64,000 nucleotides of DNA from Corythucha ciliata. Lineage: Eukaryota > Arthropoda > Insecta > Hemiptera > Tingidae. Location: the NCBI GenBank assembly GCA_038030265.1, contig CM075943.1:38192001-38256000 (forward strand), written 5' to 3'. The notes under the pieces are model-generated. The model had not been told where the DNA came from and made no database searches. It saw only the letters and a list, made by a program, of their open reading frames with translations. Shown one piece after another: positions 42,759 to 55,380 of the stretch. How positions within the stretch are numbered: the first letter of the stretch is position 1; each line of letters opens with the position of its first letter. The translations under genes and the position numbers were made by a program.

Positions 42759-44565
42759 TGTCATGAAATTAGGTCACATGTGTGTGTTTACATCTCAGTC
42801 TTTCCCTGGGCGCTTGGGTGGCGCTTGGATTTATCCAACTATACGTATGACATTATTTACAGGCCTGGAAAAAATAACACTGTGGCCGACGCCTTGTCAA
42901 GACATTTTGCTCTATCCCCTACTGCAATCTCTGCATTCAACGACTTGAAAAATGACATCGCCAAAGCCAGTATGACTCCTATTCTCAGTGACGTTCCATT
43001 CGTGGTTGAGACCGATGCATCAGATGCAGAATGACAGACCCGTCGCGTTCTTTTCAAGAAAATTATCAAAATCAGAGCAAAATCGCTCCGCAATGTAGAA
43101 AAAGAAGCGGGCGCGTTAGTCGAAGCTCTCAGGAAATGGCGTCACTATCTTATAGGCCGGCATTTCACCGTCATAACAGATCAAAAATCAGTTTCGTTGA
43201 TGTTCAACTCAAATTCTCTCGAAAAAATCAAAAACGACCAAATTATGAGATGGCGCTTAGATTTATCCAACTATACGTATGACATTATTTACAGGCCTGG
43301 AAAAAATAACACTGTGGCCGACGCCTTGTCAAGATTTTGCTCAGCTGTCCCAAGTTTTCGGAATCTTCAAGAAATTCACAATAAACTATGCCACCCTGGA
43401 ATCACAAGAATGAACCACTGGGTCAGAAGCAAAAACTTATGACATCAGGCAAGTCATTAATTCTTGTAGAATTTGCGCGGAAATAAAACCCAGGTTCCTA
43501 AAATTTAAAGGCACACTCGTGAAAGCCACTCATCCGTTTGAAAGACTAAGCATAGATTTCAAAGGCCCTCTCCCATCAACAACTCAGAATAAATACATCC
43601 TGACAGTCATAGACGAATACTCAAGGTTTCCCTTTGCGTACCCGTGCCATGATATGACTTCCGGCACTATTATCAAATGTCTTCGCCAACTCTTTAGCGT
43701 TTTCGGTACTCCAATGTACATCCACTCGGACAGAGGGCCATCCCTAATGTCGAGGGAACTGAAACAGTTCCTAGAAAGTATGAACATCGCCTCCAGGCGG
43801 ACGACTCCATATAATGCAAGGGGCAATGGCCAATGCGAGCGTTACAACGGGATCATCTGGCAAACTGTCTTACTCGCCTTAAAATCTAAAAATGTAAACG
43901 CTTCCAATTGGGAATCTATTCTAGATGACGCGTTATTCTCAATCAGATCCCTTGTATGCACAGCGGCTAACTGCACACCGCATGAACGAATGTTTAATTT
44001 TCAAAGGAAATCCCCTACCGGCGTGTCGTTACCCACGTGGCTAATGCCAGGTGGCAAGGTTTTACTAAAAATACATAACAGGTCAAGTAAATTTGATCCA
44101 TTAGTCGAAGAAGTCGAACTCGTCGAGACGAACCCTACGTACGCTCATATCCGCTTCCCGGACAGAAGAGAAGGCACGGTTTCTTTATGACACTTAGCCC
44201 CTGCTGGACATGACTTGGATCAAGAAGATATACAAATCAATATGCACACCGCTGAATTATCACAAGCAGACTCGCGGTGAGAATCGATTAGCGATGACAC
44301 TTCAAATAACTGTACAAACGAACAGATTAATAACGTGTCTGAGCCAGAGAAAAATTCACTTCAATTCTCAGCTCCACCACAAATCACTTTGAGGCGGTCT
44401 TCACGGATAAGACGACCAGCCAAGTATTTGGAAGACTACGTTCGAGAGTAATGAACCGGGAAAGAATGTCATGAAATTAGGCCAAATGTGTGTGTTTACA
44501 TCTCAGTCTTTCCCTAAAAGTTTATGTTGATTAAAACCTCAACTTCTCAAGGTTTCTTTATTACA
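42759..44565 (+). mobile_element. Deleted Ty3/gypsy element, copy B
   Basis: Same 1807-bp structure as 33082-34888: truncated left LTR, duplicated RNase H tail, integrase, 3' LTR at 44467-44565. CACTT lies at 42754-42758 and 44566-44570. Only scattered substitutions separate it from copy A, so the internal deletion and duplication predate the segmental duplication. Confidence 0.88.
43519..44190 (+). CDS. Ty3 integrase catalytic domain, copy B
   Basis: An open 223-codon frame equivalent to copy A, with the same three acidic motifs (SIDFKGPLPS, IHSDRGPS, GQCERYNG). Differences include FLESMN for FLEGMN and PDRREG for PDGREG. It is a fragment of an inactive pol. Confidence 0.85.
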   Translation: MKATHPFERLSIDFKGPLPSTTQNKYILTVIDEYSRFPFAYPCHDMTSGTIIKCLRQLFSVFGTPMYIHSDRGPSLMSRELKQFLESMNIASRRTTPYNARGNGQCERYNGIIWQTVLLALKSKNVNASNWESILDDALFSIRSLVCTAANCTPHERMFNFQRKSPTGVSLPTWLMPGGKVLLKIHNRSSKFDPLVEEVELVETNPTYAHIRFPDRREGTVSL

Positions 44566-44570
44566 CACTT

Positions 44571-44790
44571 GGTCGCCTTCGTGTCAATCATGGACTATGT
44601 CATCAGCTCCTACACAAGATAGGACTGTCATCGTCACCACATTGTCCCCAATGCGAAATATCCGAAACGCTGCAACACATCGTAATGGAGTGCCCAAGAT
44701 ACGCCAACGAAAGACTTCCATTGTTCAGAATCCTGCAAAACCATTTAGAAAACCCCTTCGACTATATTAGCATTCTGTCCACTAACACAC
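44571..44790 (+). pseudogene. Non-LTR ORF2 C-terminal knuckle and 3' end (copy B)
   Basis: Equivalent to 34894-35110, with the CPQCEISETLQHI knuckle and the terminal GTCCACTAACAC repeats. Confidence 0.7.
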
Positions 44791-46260
44791 TTCTTTCCGT
44801 CCACTAACACAAAACCGTCATCTTTCGTGCTCATGACGACTCCCAAGATGTTTCTCAAGTCACCGCGCCCTTTGTCTACATCGGGTATTGGAATCCTGAC
44901 AGTGGTGCCAGTGGGTACCGGAGGGAATTTCTTATCGGAGTTCAACTTCATTTTTTTGGCTCGAATTTCGAGGCTCGTTCTTGATTGTTCTCTCGGATCG
45001 GTCGTAGATTCAGCCTTGAAGCACAGCAAACAAATATCCATTTCTCCAGCGTTTCTACAGGAAACGCTTCGATGGTTGAAGAGCAAACTCGACACACGAT
45101 TTCATTTTCAGTATTGGTTTGTGGCGAAGCTTTTTTATTAGTAGAACTCGTCGATGATGTGTCAGCGACGGGCGGTGTCGATGCCGGAACTGATGTTCCT
45201 TCTTCAAATGTTGATGATTCGTTGTCACTCACTGTTCTTAGAAGGTCTTCCTCGCTGTGAATCCCGTCCAAGGCTTCGGCTGGCAAGTTCGACGTGGACA
45301 GGCCAACAGTTGCCTTACAACCAAAAAGGGCTTCATATGGGGTCCTTTTGATTCCAAAATGATAGGCCTTGTTTTTCATAAATTGGACGAAACGGAGTCC
45401 TTCGCTCCAATGACTGGTTTTTTCTTGTAGCATCCAAGTCCCAATCATGTTTTCTACGTCCTGATTAGCACGTTCGACGCTCCCCTGACTTTGAGAGTGT
45501 CGGGGCTTACCATGAACAATTTTAAGTGAGGGCCAATAATCCCTCAGACTTTCGACAATGTTGTTGGCGAATTCCCGCCCGTTATCAGACTGCAAAACAG
45601 AAGAGGCACCGAATAGAGTGAAAATATTGACAAGGTTGTAGGCCACTTCCTCCGCAGTCTTGGATTTTAGGGGACGTAGGACAAGGAATTTCGTCAAATG
45701 GTCTGGATGTACCATGATGAACTTGAAGTCTCGGTCGGGTTGTGATTGGAAATCAATTAAGTCAACTTGACATCGTGAATTAAATTCGGAAAACACCATC
45801 ATAGGCTTAACAACGGCTCCTTTTTTCATGCTCTTTTGTTTTTTTTGGCACGGAACACACAAAGACAGATAAATTTTGTTGTCATGGCGCGCAACATTTT
45901 TGTACTTTCCTGCTAGTTCCTTTATCATTCTGTCTCGCCCGCCATGCCCAATAGATGTGTGAGCTGAGTGCAAGACTTCAAACAATTCGGAGTCACGCAA
46001 GTAGTAGTGAATTCGACTACTCCCTTCTTTTACCGGTTAGAACAGCTTAATTTTATTCTCAACGAACATCAAGTCTTACCTTTTCAGCAACCAGTAGTCT
46101 CTTGGTAATTTTGTGGTTCTTTCTTTTGCCTCACGAACATCTTGAATAAGTTTAACATACGATGCATCGCTGAGAAAAATGGAGTTTTTTGCTGTTTCAG
46201 AACGGAGTCTCCTAATATCAGAGTCAAACCGCTCACGCACCCCAAGATGTTAACGGTTCG
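44745..46260 (-). CDS. KRBA2-like integrase gene, copy B (two exons)
   Basis: Exon 1 is at 46080 to about 46260 (SYVKLIQDVREAKERTTKLP, RDYWLLK), then a 63-bp intron (46017-46079, GTAAGA/GTAG) that joins in phase, then the main exon from 46016. The main exon has an H2C2 finger (HSAHTSIGHGG...CVPCQKK), the integrase core with catalytic acids (QVDLIDFQS, LQSDNGREF, SVERANQDVE), a Ser/Thr-rich linker and a Cys cluster. The C-terminal domain (TTVRIPIPDVDKG) is cut near 44790 by the non-LTR element. A frame change near 45037, shared with copy A, lies in the Cys cluster. The start Met was not found and may be further upstream of 46260. Confidence 0.8.
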
Positions 46261-46468
46261 GACATCTTCCCGTGTACTGACTGTTTAAAAATTAGACTTG
46301 CACTTTTTCTCTCAGAAAAGTGATGAAAAAAGAAGTAAAAGAGAAAAAGAAGTAAAACAGAAAGGGACCTGCAAGAGGGTATGGATCAACAGAAAAAGCT
46401 TACGCGGCCGTTTCACAACCCATGCGATCACTTTGCCTGCAGACTATTAGGTATTCTATACAATGCCC

Positions 46469-46507
46469 AGGCAAAGTATGAAATCGAACTAATTTCATAC
46501 TTTGCCT
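46469..46507. repeat. 39-bp palindrome
   Basis: Arms AGGCAAAGTATGAAAT and its complement, nearly perfect, with a short centre. Related AGGCATT and TTCATACTTTGC motifs recur to 46570. Possibly a MITE end. Confidence 0.65.
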
Positions 46508-46570
46508 GTGTGATCTAGGCATTTTATAGAATGCCTAGGGATTCTACACAGTGCCTGATTTCATACTTTG

Positions 46571-49500
46571 CGTATAACATATCTATGTATGAATGAAACG
46601 TTACCCACGTTGAAAAAAAATAAATTTCTTTACAAACTTTGAGTGTATACAAACTGCACGCTTTTTCCACGGTTGTCAGTAAAATATTATTGATGTCTCT
46701 TTCCTTCAAATTAAGCACCCAAAATTCAATAAAACCAAGCTCTTAACCAAAAATTAGTAGAAGATATTAATATTCATTGTATCTTCTTTCAAGCCCATGC
46801 CGAGCGGAATTCTTTAATTAAATTCTTTCCTTGCGAGCACAATATTGTAAATGTATTTTTCTAAACCTCAGTTTTTCCGCTTCCTCTAACCAGATTTTCA
46901 TTTATAAAATTCAAGAAGCATGAAAAGGCCATTTACACGATTCTCCTTAACGATTGATTAAAACGGATTACTGTTCATTCCTCGCTCAAAATTATTTTGA
47001 CAGGCCAACTAGTATGTAAAAGCCGCTTAGTGCTCGCCCAGTTAGTCCCTTTCTCCTAATGAAGTAAATAAAATCAAGAATTAATGTGGAAACTGAGGTA
47101 CGAGCCCAGATAAAAATTTTGTTATTTTATTTTTTTCATCGTGTAGGTATGCATTTTTGAATGGTTTATGCTCGTGGGGCGGAGGGAAATCCTTAAGAGG
47201 TTATTAACATTGTTGAAAATAGTTGCCACTATGCCTGACTGGTGAACCAGCTTAACGATCGCGCTGTAATATTGTGAAAATATGGTAATTTAAGACTTTA
47301 CAGAGTTTTCATCTTTCATCTCTTCAACAAAAGTTTTCTTCATAAACTGCCTACTTGTTGAGACTCGCATTACGGCCCTCAAAAACTTTTCGGTCTATAG
47401 GCACACGAAGAAATGGTGCTTTTTAAGGTCCAAATTTTTAGAAATTATTACTTTTCCAGTAACTAACTCTAACCACAACAACATCACTTTTTTTTGTTGA
47501 CTTTTAAAACACCAGTCAAATTAAATTTGAGGGATGGGTAAAGCTATAACGTTCTTGACGTGCTTTAAAGGTTTTATTTTCTTCTTCTTCAATGTTTACA
47601 ACTTGACGGTGATTTTACAATTTTTAAAAGTTGTAAAACATTATTGAAGCGAAAATGAGGCTGAGTGTAAAAAAAAAAGAAAGAAACTGAGAAGCATAAA
47701 TCGTAGGTAACAAAAATCATAAAGAGAAGGGAAGAGTACCATCTAACATTTACTTCGCTGTATGCAGTCTTCATTTATTTTTTCGTTCTTTTCTTTTCTT
47801 TTTCTCCTCACATCCCACGCTCGCTTTTCTATCAAAACTCTCTCCCCTCCTTAATTTCCTTCGTTCTTTTCATCGGTGTTTGAATAGAATAAGAGTGGTT
47901 GGCAGTGGGGTGTATAGCGAAATTGCGAGCCCTGTACGCTTGTGAATTTACTAGCGGCTTCTGGACGCAAACACGGATAAGCAATTGCCTACTATCTTCT
48001 GAATATTTCTTGACAAATCACATTTATTATCCCAATTGTTCTGGTTTGGCATTTTCTGAGATGATAATAATAGGTCTACGCGACTCGTTTGAGCCGAATT
48101 TCAAGAGGAAGGGATGATCGAATGAAATGCAATAAAATAAAAGTTGGGCTGGGAGAAAAGCAGAAAAGTGTCCTAATAAATCTCAGTATAAAAGTCCAAA
48201 TACTTGACAGGTGACCGTAAAAAGTCCAATGAACTCCAAAATTAAAGCGAAGAGGAGGAAGATTAAAGATCACACTGTTTTGAGGGAGTTCGTTTTTACA
48301 AAGAATTTAAACTGGTGCTCCCGAGTATTAAAACTTCCAGCTGATTAGACCAAAGCAGCTTAACTTTTCCACAGACTTTATTTTCTTTTGTATAACAACT
48401 CAGAGCTACCATTCCGCATGGATGAATTCAGTTTGGCCAAGTCTGAAGCTTGATCGATTCTACAAGAAACGACGGCTAATGTAAACTTAAAGCTTGAAAC
48501 TTTATGTTAAACTTAATTATCTCTTTTATTTTAGGAACAATAAAAGTTACCTACAGCTATTTTGAACCAGCTGACAAGATATTTATTTTTATTTTGAAGC
48601 CCAAATTTGATTTACATGAGATGAAGCCGTCACGGGAACTCTAGTGAGTCGAGTGAGAGAAATGAGCGGCGAAGGGTTGGTATAGTGAAAGGGAAGTCAA
48701 CTTCTGTATTTGAATGATATAATACGTAGTGGAAACTAAACAAGAACACAAATATAAACTTACAAGCTTATAAGCTTTATTCCACAACAGCTTCTGTGTA
48801 AACTACGATTCTAACTTCTCGCTAAGGATCAAGTCCAGAGGATTTTCATTACTCATAAACCCGTGCTCTCGCCTCCTTTATGCGCCTCTGTATTCACTCA
48901 CTCACTGAGATCTCAAAGATACGCCTCAGGTATTCTCTAAGAAAGATTTCCGAGATGTTTATGCATTAATTTCACTCCCACCCCCCTCATGTCATTCGTC
49001 CAACAGTCCACGCCAGAGGTGAAGCGTGATAATTTCTTATGAGCACCAGCCATTAAACGTTAGGCAAATAGCAACTGCCTGAAAGTTTGTTAGGCAAAAG
49101 CTGTATGATTATGGAGGGTCAAGAAGTTGACTTCATTTTACTACTTGTCAAGGCATAAGTAGCATTATATGCCTGGGCGAATATTCACTTACCTAAAATG
49201 TGATAAATGCCTACGTCATATCTACTACAATCAGTATTTTCTGCCGATGTAGATGTAAATGGTTTTAGTAACCCCCTACTTCTACGGCCGAGATGTTCAA
49301 TCATTACATACTGCACTTTCTAGCATACGTATAGTTAAATAAAACATATAGGTATTGTCATCCAATCAAATTTTCTACAAAACGTGGCACTTTCATCTTC
49401 TTAAAGTGCTTCAAAGGTTTCAGGTCAGGAAGTAGAATATAACGAATAGGAATATATATATAAATGAAAACAAAAATAACAATATAACTAGAAAAAGAAA

Positions 49501-50420
49501 CCAAAATGAATCCTTCATAAAACGAATGTATAGCCCTGTCTTCATAGTTGGTGAGAAAGACGAGGGAATAAATCGAGTTAGTGCACATATACATAGGAGT
49601 GTTATTCGAGGTTGAGGTGCATTCACTTGAGCCTGGCAAAGGAGCGTAAACTATAAAGTCGTGGTTTAAATGGATCTGGGAAACGAAAGGTGTAATGCAT
49701 GCGACGTATACATTACGGGATATTTACAAAAAGAAAAATCTTTCAAGAATAATCTCCACAAAGACTGGCGAATAAGTATTTCAAGTGCAATTTCAAGGTA
49801 TAGATCCTAACTAGAATACGTAATAAAAGCCCAGCTTTTACCATTTTACCCTTTTCGGAGGTATACGTTTTCATTGGGATGATAAACGGATAATAACGTA
49901 CTTTATATTACATATTTTTCGGGATTTGCCTTCTTTTTTTTAGAGGCCGTAAATGACGCGCATCACCCTGTATAGCTTAGCAACGCATTTGTGCCGTGTA
50001 TAGCCCCTCCATTTTTTTCAACAGCTCCCATATCCTGGTCGAGTCCAACGTAAGCGGGAAATTAGGGCAGGCGTATTGAATGGGGACAAAATTGACCACC
50101 ACAACAGTCAGTGGGTGTGCAAATGCTACTGGTTCTTTACTCCGAGTGTCAATGACTAAACGCACGGTATAACCCACAAAACAGGGGCACTTGGCCCAGT
50201 GAAAAGTGCACAATATAACTCGTAATTTGACGACCCGTATTAATTTGAAAATTTGGCAACTGTGCGATGGAGTGGGGGGAATAGTGAAACTTACCCCCTC
50301 GTAAAACTAGCACGTTCCTGAAAATCCAAGTTGCTTTTTCGCGCGAGATGTGCTACTGTGTAGCCGAGTACAGTTCAATTGGCAAGGGCATCGCCAGGAG
50401 AGGGGCAAGGGTGAGCAATG
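46571..50420. other. No recognisable gene
   Basis: About 3.8 kb with only short frames (60-93 residues) and none with family features. A 78-residue minus frame at 49977-50213 could not be assigned. Confidence 0.5.
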
Positions 50421-50503
50421 GACAGAGACCCACCCCTCTTGAACTCGTCTTTGTTCAAAACTACTACAGACGGAACCCATCAATTTACCCCTTTAAACTG
50501 AAG

Positions 50504-51111
50504 TTAAACTGAAGGGTAGTTTAAACTGAACTGAGTTAGAGATTCGATGGCTTCGATTATTTTAATTTTGAGATCTTCAGGGGATGGCAGACCATCTCGA
50601 CTTTCAATTGCTGTTACGAAATTTTCGAATGACGACGGTAGACTGTATAACATCATGATACTCAGCAGATCATTGATGATTTTTATATCCATGTCCGAAA
50701 GTATATCTACGGTGTCGAAAAAATTGTTTAAATAAATTCTAACGTCGTCATTTTCGTTCATCTTATTCAGAAGTAACTGTTTCAGCAGTGTTGCTTTCGA
50801 GCAGGGCCTTTACTTTGGAAGTTGTTTTCGAGTGTTTTCCATACTTCATTGGACGTAAAACAAGTTTTTACTTGTTTGAGTTCGGAAGGAGCTATCATAA
50901 GCATGAGCTCCAATCGAGCATTCAAGTCGTATTCATCCCATCTTTCTCTTTCTGAAGGTTCGTCAGGTTTTTGAATTTTTCCCGAGGCGTAACCCCAAAG
51001 ATCAACTCTGATGAGGACAACTTGAGCTTGGATCCTCCATATATCATAGTTGTCTGTCTTCAAAGTTTCAATGCGATGGTTTGAGCTCATTTTTACGTTC
51101 AGGTCTTTCAA
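50504..51111 (-). pseudogene. Copia gag N-terminal part, unit 1
   Basis: The minus-strand frame from MSSNHRIETLKTDNYD contains WRIQAQVVLIR and TSNEVWKTLENNFQSKGPAR, then DVRIYLNNFFDTVD and MLYSLPSSFENFVTAIESRD. These are the repeated landmarks of copia gag (UBN2/DUF4219-type). One frame change lies near 50770 between the two halves. It is non-functional alone because the nucleocapsid part is on the other strand. Confidence 0.85.
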
Positions 51112-51239
51112 TGTTCGTAGAATATTTATCGCAACAGATTCTTGCGTTAACCTGGGCTACATAACCTGTTATATTTAGACGAAGTTTGTTCAAACTGAAA
51201 AAGGAGAAGTATTTATTCAAGTTTTACTGTTTATATTTT

Positions 51240-51906
51240 GAATTTTTTGATGGAAGGGTGATTTCGATTTCAAAAAGGAGACAAGTTTTCGTTTCAAATG
51301 TCATATCTGTAACAAGTTCGGACACAAAGCTCGTGATTGTAACGTCAAACGTAATCAAACTGACACGCATTCGACCTTTATAGCCGATGTGAAAGAACAC
51401 TGTCTTTCAATCAAAGAACTCGACACTACAAAAACTCTTTGGTGTCTTGATAAAATATGTGTGCGAAGAAATCACTTTTCACCTAAATCGAACCAAACAA
51501 ATGAGGAAGTATTTTGAAATTGGCATCAGAAAATCACACTCAGCCCATAAGTGGAAAAGGTCTAGCACAAATCAAAGTCGAAAGGAATCACACAATCGAT
51601 CTGCCGAACACTTTATTCATTCCAAATATTCTATCGGTGAGCAAAATTACTGAAAAAGGGTTCACTGTAGTGGATAGAAACAAAAACATAAATCTCCTGG
51701 CAAAGACATCAAATGGACTTTACTTCGTTGAAAATATATCGGAAAAAACTCTCCACGACTCAAATTTATGTTCAAACAAAGAAAAGGGCACAATCGTCGA
51801 GTGGCATTCAAATCTAGGGGACTTCAATGAAAATTCGTTAAAACTCGCCATACGAAATCAACAGTTGAACGGATTAAGTTTCAACACGGAAAAAAAAGGG
51901 GGCTGA
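51240..51906 (+). pseudogene. Copia zinc knuckle, protease remnant and pre-integrase, unit 1
   Basis: A CX2CX4HX4C knuckle (CHICNKFGHKARDC) is followed by TLWCLD, where the protease D-S-G motif should stand but is lost. The pre-integrase region follows (FIPNILSVSKITEKGF, GLYFVENIS, VEWHSNLGDFNENSL). The frame stops after GLSFNTEKKGG. The next expected copia segment (NPKEKLQECETC) is found at 59076. Confidence 0.8.
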
Positions 51907-52378
51907 TTTTCGGTAAAACTTAGTCCCAAAGCAGAATTTCCATGCAAATGGGATCATAATCACACATAATACGATGGATTCATTATTAACGGAGCAAAAA
52001 TGTATTCTTACCAAAATTGGGCCGTTTATCGATTTTTTAAATAAGGGGTATTCCCGATAAACGATCGTTAAGTGCCATCAGCAGCCACTTTTCCTCCTTT
52101 GAATTAGTGGGCAACTTTCGTCCCAAGCACGCAGGACGAGGTTATTCAATTTTTCACTGGCATTGGCTCCTTGATGGTCAGAATTTCGTCATAATTTTGT
52201 ATTTCTATTTCTTTTTTATTTCTATTTATTTTGGTGGGCTGAAGTACTCTGGGGGGGGTTCTGACCCCCAAAACCCCCCCCATGGGCACGCCACTGACAG
52301 AGACCCACCCCTCTTGAACTCGTCTTTGTTCAAAACTACTACAGACAGAACCCATCAATTTACCCCTTTAAACTGAAG

Positions 52379-52986
52379 TTAAACTGAAGGGTAGTTTAAA
52401 CTGAACTGAGTTAGAGATTCGATGGCTTCGATTATTTTAATTTTGAGATCTTCAGGTGATGGCAGACCATCTCGACTTTCAATTGCTGTTACGAAATTTT
52501 CGAATGACGACGGTAGACTGTATAACATCATGATACTCAGCAGATCATTGATGATTTTTATATCCATGTCCGAAAGTATATCTACGGTGTCGAAAAAATT
52601 GTTTAAATAAATTCTAACGTCGTCATTTTCGTTCATCTTATTCAGAAGTAACTGTTTCAGCAGTGTTGCTTTCGAGCAGGGCCTTTACTTTGGAAGTTGT
52701 TTTCGAGTGTTTTCCATACTTCATTGGACGTAAAACAAGTTTTTACTTGTTTGAGTTCGGAAGGAGCTATCATAAGCATGAGCTCCGATCGAGCATTCAA
52801 GTCGTATTCATCCCATCTTTCTCTTTCTGAAGGTTCGTCAGGTTTTTGAATTTTTCCCGAGGCGTAAACCCGAAGATCAACTCTGATGAGGACAACTTGA
52901 GCTTGGATCCTCCATGTATCATAGTTGTCTGTCTTCAAAGTTTCAATGCGATGGTTTGAGCTCATTTTTACGTTCAGGTCTTTCAA
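52379..52986 (-). pseudogene. Copia gag N-terminal part, unit 2
   Basis: Same two-frame gag remnant as 50504-51111. Substitutions include DTWRIQ for DIWRIQ and RVYASGK for WGYASGK. Confidence 0.85.
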
Positions 52987-53109
52987 TGTTCGTAGAATAT
53001 TTATCGCAACAGATTCTTGCGTTAACCTGGGCTACATAACCTGTTATATTTAGACGAAGTTTGTTCAAAGAAAAAGGAGAAGTATTTATTCAAGTTTTAC
53101 TGTTTATAT

Positions 53110-53776
53110 TTTGAATTTTTAGATGGAAGGGTGATTTCGATTTCAAAAAGGAGACAAGTTTTCGTTTCAAATGTCATATCTGTAACAAGTTCGGACACAA
53201 AGCTCGTGATTGTAACGTCAAACGTAATCAAACTGACACGCATTCGACCTTTATAGCCGATGTGAAAGAACACTGTCTTTCAATCAAAGAACTCGACACT
53301 ACAAAAACTCTTTGGTGTCTTGATAGAATATGTGTGCGAAGAAATCACTTTTCACCTAAATCGAACCAAACAAATGAGGAAGTATTTTGAAATTGGCATC
53401 AGAAAATCACACTCAGCCCATAAGTGGAAAAGGTCTAGCACAAATCAAAGTCGAAAGGAATCACACAATCGATCTGCCGAACACTTTATTCATTCCAAAT
53501 ATTCTAGTGAGCAAAATTACTGAAAAAGGGTTCACTGTAGTGGATAGAAACAAAAACATAAATCTCCTGGCAAAGACATCAAATGGACTTTACTTCGTTG
53601 AAAATATATCGGAAAAAACTCTCCACGACTCAAATTTATGTTCAAACAAAGAAAAGGGCACAATCGTCGAGTGGCATTCAAATCTAGGGGACTTCAATGA
53701 AAATTCGTTAAAACTCGCCATACGAAATCAACAGTTGAACGGATTAAGTTTCAACACGAAAAAAAAAGGGGGCTGA
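53110..53776 (+). pseudogene. Copia zinc knuckle to pre-integrase, unit 2
   Basis: Copy of 51240-51906 with the same knuckle, the same missing protease motif and the same stop after GLSFNTKKKGG. Confidence 0.8.
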
Positions 53777-54454
53777 TTTTCGGTAAAACTTAGTTCCAAA
53801 GCAGAATTTCCATGCAAATGGGATCATAATCACACATAATACGATGGATTCATTATTAACGGAGCAAAAATGTATTCTTACCAAAATTGGGCCGTTTATC
53901 GATTTTTTAAATAAGGGGTATTCCCAATAAACGATCGTTAAGTGCCATCAGCAGCCACTTTTCCTCCTTTGAATTAGTGGGCAACTTTCGTCCCAAGCAC
54001 GCAGGACGAGGTTATTCAATTTTTCACTGGCATTGGCTCCTTGATGGTCAGAATTTCGTCATAATTTTGTATTTCTTGTGCGATAGCTGAAATGTATTAA
54101 GACATATCATTAGCCTGTATAGTATTATTCTTTTTAATTTTCTTGAGCCTATAATAAGTCTTACATTCAAGTTTGGTCGCTTTTACATACGAGTCTAACA
54201 TAAATCGGGGTTAATCATTTTTTCCGGTAACTTGTCCGTCCGAACTCGACGTTACGCTCGACGAATACGCTTTTAGTGCATTTCATTCTGAAAAATGCAC
54301 TATTGGTCTCGTCGTGATGGTGGCAAACATGGGTCATGTCATGTTTTTTTCACGTTTCAGAACCTCTAGAACACGAATTCAGTGGTCTCCAGGATTCATA
54401 TATATATATTTCTTTATATAAATATACATTTATATATATCTTTATGGCCGTTTC

Positions 54455-55380
54455 CTTGTTAGCACGATAACTCTCGTAGAAATTAATTTAGCGGAACGCG
54501 CTTTGGCACAAAAATCAGTTGTCATAAGACACCGGTCGGTATTGCATTTGGGCCAAATCGGTCAAGGTGGAGGGGGGAAATTAGGGGTTGAAATGGTCAA
54601 AAAATCACTATAAATCACCAGTTGATTCTAGAAGCATCATATTCGGTACGTATACTCCATGTTAGAGTAGCCTTTGATTCCCATTTTAATTTTTTGAAAA
54701 AGTCGAAGGGGAGGGGGTGTTGCCCCCGAGTGGAAGTAAGTGTGTGGTCTTGTTAGCACGATAACTCTCGAAGAAATCAATTTAGTGGAACGCGCTTTGG
54801 CACAAAAATCAGTAGTCATAAGACCCCGGTCGGTATTGCATTTGGGCCAAATCGGTTGAGCTGGAGGGGGGGAAAAGACCCCGGTCGGTATTGCATTTGG
54901 GCCAAATCGGTTGAGCTGGAGGGGGGGAAATTAGGGGTTGAAATGGTCAAAAAATCACTATAAATCACCAGTTGATTCTAGAAGCATCATATTCGGTACG
55001 TATACTCCATGATAGAGTAGCCTTTGATTCCAATTTTAATGTTTTGAAAAAGTCGAAGGGGAGGGGGTGTTGCCCCCGGAATGGAAGTAAGCATGTGGTC
55101 TTGTTAGCACGATAACTCTCGAAGAAATCAATTTAGCGGAACGCGCTTAGGCACAAAAATCAGTAGTCATAAGACCCAGGTCGGTATTGCATTTGGGCGA
55201 AATCTGTCAAGGTGGAGAGGGGAAAATAGGGGTTAAATTGTCAATAAATCACTGTAATTCACCAGTTGATTCTAGAAGCATTAGATTCTCTATACTCCAT
55301 GTTAGAGTAGCCTTTGATTCCCATTTTAATTTTTCGAAAAAGTCAAGGTGGTGAGGGTAGTCCTTCCGGTGTGGAAGTGC
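54455..55380. repeat. Three-unit satellite, about 295-bp period
   Basis: Units begin with TTGTTAGCACGATAACTCTC at about 54456, 54749 and 55101. Each includes GCGGAACGCGCTT, CGGTATTGCATTTGGGC and GTTGATTCTAGAAGCAT blocks. The second unit has an extra local duplication of about 56 bp around 54826-54930. The third unit is the most diverged. Confidence 0.85.

Larger units (their letters stand above)
38076..45723. repeat. Segmental duplication, copy B
   Basis: Begins at the end of the N gap, so the true left border is unknown. It ends at 45723, after which the KRBA2-like gene continues uninterrupted in B but not in A. B therefore has the older configuration at that border. Confidence 0.92.
50421..52206. 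mobile_element. Ty1/copia fragment with internal inversion, unit 1
   Basis: Gag sequence lies on the minus strand (50504-51111), while the zinc knuckle, protease remnant and pre-integrase region lie on the plus strand (about 51240-51906). An intact element would have them on one strand, so about 0.7 kb was inverted. The whole unit is repeated at 52298-54077. Confidence 0.85.
52298..54077. mobile_element. Ty1/copia fragment, unit 2 (tandem duplicate)
   Basis: Repeats unit 1 with an offset of 1873-1875 bp and few differences, including the same inversion. Gag halves are at 52379-52636 and 52657-52986 on the minus strand. The knuckle and pre-integrase region is at about 53110-53776 on the plus strand, with a 3-bp loss near 53507. 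The spacer 52207-52297 contains G- and C-runs (GGGGGGGG and CCCCCCC). Confidence 0.88.

Noticed and set aside
49977..50213. 78-codon minus-strand frame
   Set aside because: No domain features; frames of this length are expected by chance here.
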